A DNA stretch of 64,000 nt from Galeopsis tetrahit (taxonomy: Eukaryota > Streptophyta > Magnoliopsida > Lamiales > Lamiaceae), in contig OY776121.1 of assembly GCA_963675135.1 (NCBI GenBank), forward strand, positions 76,096,875 through 76,160,874, written 5' to 3'. Both the position numbers and the translations under genes were made by a program. Of this stretch, positions 11,278 to 21,757 are shown piece by piece. Below the pieces are notes generated by a model. The model was given only the letters and a program-made list of their open reading frames with translations, did not search any database and was not told the DNA's origin. Numbering within the stretch: position 1 is the first letter of the stretch; each line of letters starts with the position of its first letter.

Positions 11278-11295
11278 CCCACAGACGGCGCCAAT
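11278..11295 (-). promoter_or_regulatory. primer binding site of LTR E
   Basis: The minus strand reads ATTGGCGCCGTCTGTGGG immediately after LTR E ends. It is a GGCGCCG-type PBS, not the initiator-Met TGGTATCAGAGC used by C and D, and differs by one base from the PBS of LTR A at 49269-49286. The gag ATG is only about 30 bases downstream. Confidence 0.75.
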
Positions 11296-11449
11296 TGCTA
11301 TGGTTCTTCCGGGACTGGACCCTTCTGTATCCCCCACACTTGGTATGATATTGTCCGCTTTGGGTTTGCCAAACCCTCACGGCTTTACTTTGAGTTTCCC
11401 CAAAAGGCCTCATACCAATGGGGATACTAGTCCATCCTTTTATAGCCAC
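11296..11449 (-). repeat. LTR E, part 1 (broken by element D)
   Basis: Plus-strand start is TGCTATGG. On the minus strand this is the downstream part of a short copia LTR, with the TATA box TATAAAA (plus 11438-11444) at the break. Element D inserted five bases past the TATA, with TSD GCCAC (11445-11449). The rest is at 48992-49044, so the whole LTR is about 207 bp, with the minus-strand start TGTTGAG and the motif TGTCCCACATCGG. Confidence 0.8.
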
Positions 11450-14400
11450 TGTTGGGAATAAAATGAGATATGTTTTGATCTAATACCAAAACCCCCCTGA
11501 GACATGCCTAAGTCAAGATAAACATGTTCTAGAAATGTTAGAACATTTAGAATAAAGGCTAGATGAGAAGCTGAAGTGTTAGGCAGCTCTTAGACAATTA
11601 GATGCACAATTTGAGGGGGAACCTACTTTTAAGATGATCAAGATCAAGTCCTGTTGGTCCCAAAGTTGAGTTAAGATTGAGTAAGCTAGTAAAAGTCTAG
11701 AGGGGAGGGGTGAATAGACTTTTAAAATTCTTTCAAAATATCAGAGTTTATAATGCGGAATAGAGTTCTGAATAGTACTGTTCTTACTGAGTCAGATCAG
11801 TACTTTCAGTTTCAGATTTATACTCAACTTTTCTTTAGATCTTTATCTTTGTAAATTCTACTGTTCTTAGTTAAACAAATATCAAACAAATATTAAACAG
11901 TAAAGTAAAGAACACAGAATTTTTATAGTGGTTCGACAAATGTCTACATCCACTCTCACAACTCCAGTTGTGAAGTTTTATTACTCTTCTTGAGTTCCTC
12001 GTGGCTTAAAGTCCCAAGATTAAGACTTTGATCTTATCGATTATACCTCCAGGTATATCTTCGATCTACTAGTAATTCTACAAGTAACTAGCACACTTGT
12101 TTTACAAAACACAAACTTAAACTGAAAAGTAAAACTTCTCTTTGAGTAGCCTTTGATTCTTCTCTTCAATTCAGTGGCTCTTCTCTTCTTCAATCTCCTT
12201 CAACTCTGTGAGTAATTGCTTGTAGACTTGCTCTTGAATTCTCTAAGATCAGTAATTGCTCAGTAGTCTTCAGCAGTAGGAGATCATACAGTATTTATAG
12301 AATTTAGTATGACAGTTAGCAGTTTGTGAACTAACTTTCAACTAACTCTAAACTGTTTTTGTTGTAACTTCTTCTTGTAACCGACTTTGTAACTTCCTTC
12401 TTATTCCAAGTCAGCATATCTTCAATAAATCTTTAGTTACACTTTAAATAAGCTTTCCAAACTTATTCTTCAACTTTACCAAATCAGCACAGTATCTCAC
12501 TGCTCTGATTTTTACTCTTCTTAGTCAATCAGCACAGTTCTCCAGAAACTGTTCTGTACTTCTTCAGATTTCTTCTAAGCTTCTCTTCAACTCTTCTTGA
12601 AGTCTTCTTATTCTGAAGTAGTCCTCTGATTCTTCATCAGTCTTCTGATCTTCATCTAATCTATTCCTAATCTAGTGTTCTGATTTACTGTTCTGAACTT
12701 TACAATGCTGAATACAATAGAAAACAACTTTACATATATAAAACCTATCTATACATCAACTGAACTACATACAGATGAGTATATCTAAGTCCTATACTAT
12801 AAGCTGTCTATACAATATAAAACATCAGCTTAGTACTTAACAATTCATATATCAGATCAGTTAACCAATAAGATCAGTAACTTATGTAAGTTCAATAACT
12901 TCCATATAAGATCAGTAAATACTAAGATCAGTAAACACTAAAGATCAGTAAACACTTAAGATCAGTTAAGCATATAAGATCAGTAAGTCAGATTTCAAAT
13001 ATCTCATATAAGATCACTAAAATTATCCTCAGATTTCATACTCAGATTAGTAATCTTATTTCAAATAACTCAGTTAAGATCAGTAATTTTATTCTCAATA
13101 TTGCTTCATAAGATCAGTAAACTTACTTCATATACCATTAAGATCAGTAATCTCAATTCAAGTTTCTCATCAGATTAGTAAGTTTATATTTAGATGACTT
13201 AGTTAAGATGACTTAGAACCACATATATTACTAACTTTAAGTTGCTTTTGGCCATCAAAACATACTTTCATCAACTAGAACATTGTTTATAGGATTCATA
13301 TCCCAACAAGTCCCCTCAAGGCTCAAAATTCTGGAACAATCACTTAAGAACAAGGACACTCTATGGAAAACCAAAAGCTCTGATCAGGAGAGTTGTCCAA
13401 AGAAGCTGTCCATATGCAAGAACAAGCTTACCTAGCTCAAAAGGACAAGGCTACTCAAAGGCTTTGGATCAGGAGAGTTGTCCATAGAAGCCAACTCTAT
13501 GAGTAAAATGATCTGATGATAAAAGACCAAATATGCTGATCAGAAGAGTTGTCTCAGCAAGATTGAATCAGAACAGAAACTCTAAAGATTGAAGGTCAAC
13601 TATGCTGAAAAATTAAGGACAACCATACCCTAAAGAAATGCAATATGCCAAGATCATCCTAGAGTAAAATAAAGGGAAAGAGCCAAGTCATCTGAAGAAG
13701 AGCAAGCCAACCTTGCTGAAAGGCAAAACTGCTGATAGTGATAAGGAGAGTTGTCCAGATGATAAGGAATGTTGTCCTATCATTGGATCAACCTTCAGAA
13801 GCCATGTCCAAGTCCTAACAAGAAGTCAAACATTGGGAAAAGTGCTGCAGAATGAAGACAAAGTCTTACAAGCCGTTTATTACCCAAATGAGGACATGTC
13901 ACTATCAAGAATCTGTCTTCCAGTTTGAAGAACTCAAGGAAGACATTTATAGCAACTTGGGAGCTGCCTCTCCAACGGGCAAATCTTCCATTTTGTCTAT
14001 AAATACAGAAGTGTGAAGACCATTTGAAAGCACCTCAACCTTGACAAGAATATCCAACTATCCTACAAGTTGACAAGTGCTCTCAAGCTTTCAAAGAGAC
14101 TATCTTAGTCTTTATACACTTCTTCTAAGCTGAATCCAATTGTATATTCATACACAAGCTTAGAGAGATATCCTATCCTTATACCTTGATCTTCATTGTA
14201 AAGGATATCTCATTAGTTGGAACCTTACTTCAACCCTTAACCCTTTCAAGTGAGAAAGTGAGAAGGTTGTAGTAGTAGAAGTGGTAGGAGCTGACTGTTG
14301 AGAGAAGAACAGTTCAGTTCTGAGTTGAGAAGAGGGTACTAGGACTCTAGACATCCTAGGGATCAATTCACCAAGGAGTGGTGTTCTTGATCAAGTGCAC

Positions 14401-14899
14401 CTTGGCACTATAAAACAAGTTAATTCCAAGAGTGAAGGAATTATCCTGTTAAATCAGGGAAAGTGGATGTAGGAGCTTGAGTCTCTGAACCACTATAAAC
14501 TCTTGTGTTGATTTACTTTACAAGTACTTACATTCATTCAACACTGCACACAAAACTGATCTGTCAAGATACATATTCAAAGACTGTGCAAAACTGATTT
14601 GGACAACTTCCCTGAAGCTTAACTGGACTGTTTTGGATTGGGAAAGTGATTTCAGAAATTAAAGGAGTCTAAACTTAAAGGGCCAACCACTATTCCGCAC
14701 ATATAACTCCCCTAGATAGTTATTCAACTAAGTACTCAATAGTACTTAGTAGTCTGATTATCTTAGAAGAGTTAATCTTCTTCAGCAGAGTTGTCCAAGA
14801 CAACCTTGCTGAACTCTGGTTTGATCAAATTAGCAAAAGAATTGCATACAAGTGTATTCCCCCCCATACACTTGTTATATACTCCTTTCTGGACCAACA
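11450..14899 (+). repeat. element D 5' LTR, left copy, split by solo LTR C
   Basis: D LTR parts 11450-11651 and 13314-14899 flank the solo LTR C. TATA box TATAAATA at 13998-14005. The 3' end carries a C-run (seven C here, eight and twelve in the other copies) and finishes GGACCAACA. The LTR contains repeated GAGTTGTCC phrases. The 71-aa frame (13713-13928), present in every D LTR copy, starts at TTG and is not a gene. Confidence 0.88.
11652..13308 (-). mobile_element. solo LTR of element C
   Basis: 1657 bp, TGTTGGTCC...CCCAACA, flanked by AGTCC on both sides (11647-11651, 13309-13313). Both site and TSD equal those of the full C element in the right-hand duplicate. Minus-strand TATA box at plus 12292-12299. 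About nine AAGATCAGTAA-like repeats lie between 12840 and 13170. It differs from the C LTRs at 19731 and 32013 by only a few bases that I could spot. Confidence 0.9.
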
Positions 14900-14901
14900 A
14901 G

Positions 14902-14913
14902 TGGTATCAGAGC
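14902..14913 (+). promoter_or_regulatory. primer binding site, element D left copy
   Basis: TGGTATCAGAGC, complementary to the 3' end of plant initiator tRNA-Met, two bases after the LTR end. Confidence 0.9.
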
Positions 14914-15039
14914 AGGGGTTCAAAGACCACTGCTTCTGAAAATCCATCTTGATTTTCAAAACTCTCATATTTGTGTGGTCACTGAACTGATCTCTATCTG
15001 AAATCCATTACTTGTTGACTAACTGAGTATTCTTGAGAA

Positions 15040-17508
15040 ATGGCCAACTACAATGCTGTTCCTCCACCTGCTGTTCAAGGATTAGACAACATGGCCACAA
15101 ATCCAGTCAACCACATTTCTCATCACAAACTGCCCATGTTTTCAATAGACAATTATGATTTCTGGAAAATTAGAATGAGGGCTCATCTTGCATCTCTTCA
15201 CACTGATATGCTCAGAGTAATCACAAGAGGACCTTTTGTGTTTACTCAAACTAACCCCAGATTAACAGATGAGCAAAGAGCAGATATAAGGGAACTGATT
15301 CCCAAAGATGAAGATGACTTCACTGCTGATGAAAAGAGGAAAGATAATCTGAATTATCTTGCCATGAACACCCTCTATCAAACAATTCCAGATGCAGTTA
15401 TGGGTAGAGTCTACCACTGCACCACAACCAAAGAAATTTGGGATACCCTTGCTGAAATGTGTGAAGGCACTGAAAAGATCAAGGAAAACAAGCTCCAAGT
15501 TGCTGTGCAAAAGTTTGAACAGTTTGCAATGGAGTCTGAGGAGTCCATTGATAAGTTTGCTGGTAGATTCACTGATGTGATGAATGAAATCAACTCATTG
15601 GGCAAGGTCTACACCAAGAGAGAAGTGGGGTTGAAGATCTTGAGAAGTCTCACTCAAAAGTGGGATGTCTATGCTGTGATGATGCAGAATACCAAAGATC
15701 TCTCCACAATGCCCATGCAACAAATATTCTCAGAACTCAAAGCCTATGAGTTTGACCTCAATAGAAGAAAACATGTTGAGGAACCTTCAAATCCTACTAA
15801 GGGAGTGGCATTCAAAGCCAAAGTTGCTGAACTAGAAATGCAACCCACTCCCAGATCATCAAAGACAGTATCTAAGGCTGAAATGAAGGAAGAACTAGCC
15901 TTGATGGCCAGAAGGTTTGACAAGCTCAACACAAGGTTTGGTAGATATAAGAAATTCTACCAAGACAACAAATTCAGGAGAAGATACAACTCCCCTGAAG
16001 TTCAGGCTGAGGACAAAAAGCCTGAAGAAAAAAGATCAGAGGACAAGTCCTCTGATAGGAGAAGATCCAGTAGAGCTGATCCTTCTTCATCTAAGAAAAG
16101 AGAAGAATCCAAGAAGGATGATGATGAAGACCTGTGCTACAATTGCAAAAAGAAAGGGCATTTCCAGTATGATTGCCCTGAATTGAGCTCTAAAGAAAGA
16201 AGAGAGAGACAAGCTAAAAGAGACAGAAAGTTCACCAATAGAAAAGCCATGATGGCTGGTGAAGAATCTGATAGTGCTGAAAGCTTCAACTCCTCTGATG
16301 GATTATTCTCCAACAGTGATGATGATGATGATGTTTGCAACATGGCTCTTGAGGATGATGAGGTATCCTCTACTTCTAGTTCACCATCATTCATCTCACA
16401 AAACACTAGTGAGGTTAACCTGAAACTTTCCTTGGGAAAGTTGATGGAAGATTTCACTAGATTACAAGAATTTCATGATAACTGTGTGAGAGAAAATGAA
16501 AGATTGGCTATTGAACTTTCCAAAAACTCTGAGGTAGCTGTTGATATCAAAACTACTGAATTGTATCAACAAATCTTGAGAGAGCTTGAGGAAGCAAATC
16601 TCAGGATAGTTGACCAACAAAAGGAGATTGATGATCAACTTCTCTCTCAGAAGAGAAAAGATTTTGAACTTAAAATTCTCAATGCCAAATTTGAAAATCT
16701 CTCACATGAATATGATATTCTTAAATTAAGTGAAGAAAGCCTGAAATTAAAGATGTCTGCTTTGAACAAATCCTCTAGAGCAATAGAGGAAATTCAAAGT
16801 TATCAAAGACCTATGGCTCAAAGAAGTGGATTAGGTTTTGATCCATTTTAATCTTCACCTTGTCTTAGTGTTGCTTCTGTAAGTAACACTAAGAGAATCT
16901 TTGTTAAGTCAGTGGCACAAACTGAAAATGAGGTGATTCAACCACTGAACAAAGGAAAGGGCAAAATGGATGATCTGCCTACTCAAGTGATTCAGGAGAA
17001 TAGGCCAAAACCTAAGGAAATGGCCAAAGCTCCTGAACATAAGAGGAATGTTGGTCAGCAGAGTAGACCCAATGGAAGGGCAACTCTACTGAACAATGTT
17101 CAGAGGAGTTATCCAAAGTATTATCAGCCTAGACTAACTCTTCTAAGAAAGCCTCAGCTGAATAGACCCAAGGATAACTTTCCTCAAAGGCAAAATAAAA
17201 TGAGACAACCAAAACCCTTCATGCCAAAGGGTAATGGTCAAAAGAAAGCCTTTCCTCAAAGATTCCCTCAAGTAGCACAAAGAACTCAAAAGTTCAGGAG
17301 ATTTGACAACTCTCCTGAAACTTATAGAGTTAACACTTTCACACACACTTTCCCAAAGGCATTTAAGGGGAAGACAGTGTATGTAGATGCTAGAGGAAGA
17401 CAATTTAGCCACCTTGAATCAATCAAGGTTATTAGGCAAGTTTGGGTTCCCAAAGGTACAGCTAACCTCTCAGGACCCAAAACTCAAAGGGTACCTAAAC
17501 CTATCTAA
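15040..17508 (+). pseudogene. element D gag, left copy, nonsense-mutated
   Basis: Same protein as the intact gag at 35415-37883, but a G-to-T change makes TAA at 16849-16851 after residue 603 (...SGLGFDPF). The remainder continues in frame to the normal stop at 17506-17508. Gag N-terminal domain, zinc knuckle CYNCKKKGHFQYDC (about residues 366-379), acidic serine-rich and coiled-coil parts are all recognisable. It would have formed the particle coat and bound RNA. Confidence 0.88.
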
Positions 17509-18195
17509 TTGCAGGTACCATTGGGCCACAAGAAGAGGAGCATGAACAAAAAGACAGCATGGTACCTTGACAGTGGATGTTCAAGGCACATGACTGGAAA
17601 CAAGGAACTCCTCACTGACTTCATTGAAAAAGAAGGCCCAAATGTTACTTTTGGAGACAGCTCACAGACAACTACAAAAGGTTATGGTACTTTGATGATT
17701 GGTAACATCAAAGTAACCAATGTGTCTTATGTAGCTGGTCTCAAATATAACCTCCTAAGTATCAGTCAATTCTGTGACAAAGATTTTAATGTTGAGTTCT
17801 CAAGTGGAAAGTGTCTAATTAAGGATAAAACTCAACAAACCCTATTGACTGGAACTAGGAAGGGAAATGTGTATTTTGCAGACTGGGACAAGTCTACTGA
17901 TGCTGCATGTTTTATTGCTAAAAGTTCTAGTGTACAAAGTTGGTTATGGCATAAAAGGCTAAACCACCTGAATTTCAAATCTATGAATAAACTTGCTAGA
18001 AATGCATTAGTTAAAGGACTGCCTAATGAGGTTTTCATTAAAGAACATGTGTGTAAGCCATGTCAAGAAGGAAAACAGATTAAAGCCTCATTTAAAGGTA
18101 AACCAGTCATCTCCACTGAAAGGGTACTTGAACTTCTACATATGGATCTGTTTGGACCAATTACCCCTACAAGCATAAATGGTAGAAAATACACT
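17509..18195 (+). pseudogene. element D pol, left copy, truncated in integrase
   Basis: Follows the gag stop in the same frame. Protease YLDSGCSRHMTG, GAG-pre-integrase (HKRLNHLN...CKPC) and the first integrase acid (LLHMDLFGP) are present. Homology to the right copy then ends at GRKYTLV and antisense A/E gag follows, so the last residues of the frame (TNKHPFSVLNS) are not pol. Confidence 0.88.
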
Positions 18196-18201
18196 TTGGT
18201 G
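18196..18201. other. tandem-duplication junction (TTGGTG)
   Basis: Left of this point the sequence equals D integrase (38571 in the right copy); right of it the sequence equals A/E gag (10117). All three places share TTGGTG. The left unit is 10117-18195 and the right unit 18196-38570. Confidence 0.85.
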
Positions 18202-19328
18202 ACAAACAAACATCCTTTTTCAGTCTTGAATTCATAACCCAAAGCATTTAGTGTGCCAAGAGATATAAGGTTTCTCTTCAAATCTGGAACAAATCTGACA
18301 TTGGTCAGGATCACATGTTTATCATTAAACATCTTCACCCTCACAGTGCCAATCCCTCTCACATTGCAGCTTTCATCATTACCCAACAGAACTGATTCAC
18401 CATTCATCATTTCCAGGTTTTGAAACCAATATTTGGTAGGACACATGTGAAATGAACATCCAGAATCCAGCACCCATTCATTAACAAGCTTGCTATCTGT
18501 TATGCTCATAACCTCAGCACTATCATATCCTTCTCCTTCTGCTACATCAGCCTTGGCAGGATCAGTAGTCTTCTTATGCTCAGGACAATCTTTTATGAAA
18601 TGTCCTTCCTTATGGCATTTGTAGCAAGCTCTGTCCTTGGCTACAAATCCATTCTTCTTCTGAGCTGGCTTGGCATGGAACTTCTTGCCTTGCCCTTTCT
18701 TCTTGTCATTCTTAAGTTTGATGTTAAGACCCTCAGCTTGGTTCTTGGTCTTCTTGGTTGAGTTTGCTACATGTAAACTCTTAGTTTTCAGAATGGACAA
18801 GACTTCTTTGAATTTTGCCTTACCCTCCTTGGTAATCAGCAAAGCATCCTTGAAGCTATCATATGAAGGTGGTAAGGACTCCAAAAGTAGAAAAGACTTC
18901 TTGTGATCATCTAAAGTAACTCCAACATTTTCAAGATCATCAACAGCTTGCATGAACTCTATTAACTGCTCATCAAGGGTCTTATCATCTGTCATCTTGA
19001 AATTGTTGAGCTTCCTCTCCATAAACATCTGGTTTGACAAAGATTGTGTCAAATACAGATCATCAAGGGTCTCAAATACTGCAGCAACATCCTTCTCCTT
19101 CATAACTTCCCTGAACACATTGTCTCCCAAACTCAGGACAACAATGTTGTAAGCTTTTTCCATAAGCTCTTCTTTCTTGGCCTGGTCTGCATCGGATGCA
19201 GCAGGGTCAAGGGGAGTAAGGGCCTCTTTCAGCCCATGGTGTGACAGCAGAGCCTTCATCTTGGCTTTCCATAAGCCAAAATCTGTCTTACCATTGAATT
19301 TCTCTATCTCCAACTTCACAGAGCCCAT
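18196..19328 (-). pseudogene. duplicate of A/E gag and start of protease
   Basis: Minus-strand copy of 10117-11249, offset 8079 bp, from ATG 19328 through zinc knuckle and protease DSG to ...KGCLFVTK. It is then cut by the junction and runs into antisense D integrase. I noticed one coding difference (I to S, from ATT/GCT-type change near 18369 versus 10290). Confidence 0.85.
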
Positions 19329-19356
19329 TTCTTGATTCTTGACTTTATCTTCGGTT

Positions 19357-19374
19357 CCCACAGACGGCGCCAAT
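19357..19374 (-). promoter_or_regulatory. duplicate primer binding site of LTR E
   Basis: Second copy of ATTGGCGCCGTCTGTGGG, carried along by the tandem duplication (offset 8079). Confidence 0.7.
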
Positions 19375-19528
19375 TGCTATGGTTCTTCCGGGACTGGACC
19401 CTTCTGTATCCCCCACACTTGGTATGATATTGTCCGCTTTGGGTTTGCCAAACCCTCACGGCTTTACTTTGAGTTTCCCCAAAAGGCCTCATACCAATGG
19501 GGATACTAGTCCATCCTTTTATAGCCAC
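19375..19528 (-). repeat. duplicate of LTR E part 1
   Basis: Copy of 11296-11449, including the TATA box and the GCCAC that preceded D (19524-19528). Its presence shows that the duplication happened after D inserted. Confidence 0.82.
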
Positions 19529-19730
19529 TGTTGGGAATAAAATGAGATATGTTTTGATCTAATACCAAAACCCCCCTGAGACATGCCTAAGTCAAGATAA
19601 ACATGTTCTAGAAATGTTAGAACATTTAGAATAAAGGCTAGATGAGAAGCTGAAGTGTTAGGCAGCTCTTAGACAATTAGATGCACAATTTGAGGGGGAA
19701 CCTACTTTTAAGATGATCAAGATCAAGTCC
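19529..19730 (+). repeat. element D 5' LTR, right copy, first part
   Basis: TGTTGGGAATAAAATGAG start through to the AGTCC target (19726-19730), where full-length C is inserted. Continues at 33675. Confidence 0.88.
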
Positions 19731-21387
19731 TGTTGGTCCCAAAGTTGAGTTAAGATTGAGTAAGCTAGTAAAAGTCTAGAGGGGAGGGGTGAATAGACTT
19801 TTAAAATTCTTTCAAAATATCAGAGTTTATAATGCGGAATAGAGTTCTGAATAGTACTGTTCTTACTGAGTCAGATCAGTACTTTCAGTTTCAGATTTAT
19901 ACTCAACTTTTCTTTAGATCTTTATCTTTGTAAATTCTACTGTTCTTAGTTAAACAAATATCAAACAAATATTAAACAGTAAAGTAAAGAACACAGAATT
20001 TTTATAGTGGTTCGACAAATGTCTACATCCACTCTCACAACTCCAGTTGTGAAGTTTTATTACTCTTCTTGAGTTCCTTGTGGCTTAAAGTCCCAAGATT
20101 AAGACTTTGATCTTATCGATTATACCTCCAGGTATATCTTCGATCTACTAGTAATTCTACAAGTAACTAGCACACTTGTTTTACAAAACACAAACTTAAA
20201 CTGAAAAGTAAAACTTCTCTTTGAGTAGCCTTTGATTCTTCTCTTCAATTCAGTGGCTCTTCTCTTCTTCAATCTCCTTCAACTCTGTGAGTAATTGCTT
20301 GTAGACTTGCTCTTGAATTCTCTAAGATCAGTAATTGCTCAGTAGTCTTCAGCAGTAGGAGATCATACAGTATTTATAGAATTTAGTATGACAGTTAGCA
20401 GTTTGTGAACTAACTTTCAACTAACTCTAAACTGTTTTTGTTGTAACTTCTTCTTGTAACCGACTTTGTAACTTCCTTCTTATTCCAAGTCAGCATATCT
20501 TCAATAAATCTTTAGTTACACTTTAAATAAGCTTTCCAAACTTATTCTTCAACTTTACCAAATCAGCACAGTATCTCACTGCTCTGATTTTTACTCTTCT
20601 TAGTCAATCAGCACAGTTCTCCAGAAACTGTTCTGTACTTCTTCAGATTTCTTCTAAGCTTCTCTTCAACTCTTCTTGAAGTCTTCTTATTCTGAAGTAG
20701 TCCTCTGATTCTTCATCAGTCTTCTGATCTTCATCTAATCTATTCCTAATCTAGTGTTCTGATTTACTGTTCTGAACTTTACAATGCTGAATACAATAGA
20801 AAACAACTTTACATATATAAAACCTATCTATACATCAACTGAACTACATACAGATGAGTATATCTAAGTCCTATACTATAAGCTGTCTATACAATATAAA
20901 ACATCAGCTTAGTACTTAACAGTTCATATATCAGATCAGTTAACCAATAAGATCAGTAACTTATGTAAGTTCAATAACTTCCATATAAGATCAGTAAATA
21001 CTAAGATCAGTAAACACTTAAGATCAGTAAACACTTAAGATCAGTTAAGCATATAAGATCAGTAAGTCAGATTTCAAATATCTCATATAAGATCACTAAA
21101 ATTATCCTCAGATTTCATACTCAGATTAGTAATCTTATTTCAAATAACTCAGTTAAGATCAGTAATTTTATTCTCAATATTGCTTCATAAGATCAGTAAA
21201 CTTACTTCATATACCATTAAGATCAGTAATCTCAATTCAAGTTTCTCATCAGATTAGTAAGTTTATATTTAGATGACTTAGTTAAGATGACTTAGAACCA
21301 CATATATTACTAACTTTAAGTTGCTTTTGGCCATCAAAACATACTTTCATCAACTAGAACATTGTTTATAGGATTCATATCCCAACA
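19731..21387 (-). repeat. element C 3' LTR
   Basis: TG...CA ends, minus-strand TATA at plus 20371-20378, AAGATCAGTAA repeat cluster at about 20920-21250. Confidence 0.92.
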
Positions 21388-21408
21388 ATTTCCCCCTTTT
21401 TGATGAAG
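21388..21408 (-). promoter_or_regulatory. polypurine tract of element C
   Basis: Minus strand: ATCAAAAAGGGGGAAATT directly before the 3' LTR. Almost the same tract ends element D (47163-47180), linking the two families. Confidence 0.85.
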
Positions 21409-21757
21409 CCAAAACTACTTAAATGTCAATAAATCAGTAGTTAAGTATGTAGTCTATCATAACAGTTCATCAATTCCAAAATTCCAAATTCATATTCAAA
21501 TAAGATCAGATATTACAAATAATCACAGAATATGAAACACAAAAATATAGAAATAAAGACTAAGGATAAGAAATGTTATCTATTTGAGCTTCAGTCCTTC
21601 ATCTTCAAATCCGGTAAGCAATATACAGCCTTGCTTTGATATCCATCATGTGTTGATGATCAGTGATGCCTTCATCCTTAATGATCTTCTCAATGATGTT
21701 TCCAATTTCCTTATAATCAGGTGTTCCATCATCCAGTCTTGGAGGTTCCCAGACCGG
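21409..21757 (-). other. element C 3' untranslated region
   Basis: About 350 bases between the third-ORF stop and the PPT. AT-rich with no further frame on the coding strand. Confidence 0.6.

Noticed and set aside
12838..13170. Short direct repeats that resemble a CRISPR array
   Set aside because: Words are 11 bases with irregular spacing inside an LTR of a plant retrotransposon; no cas genes and wrong kind of genome.
13713..13928. 71-aa frame repeated at 34087 and 47795
   Set aside because: It recurs only because it lies in the D LTR; it opens at TTG, ends abruptly and shows no coding bias.
10117..18201. Second independent insertion of D next to the first
   Set aside because: The repeated unit includes the A/E gag and LTR E flanks and the same GCCAC, which only a segmental duplication explains.
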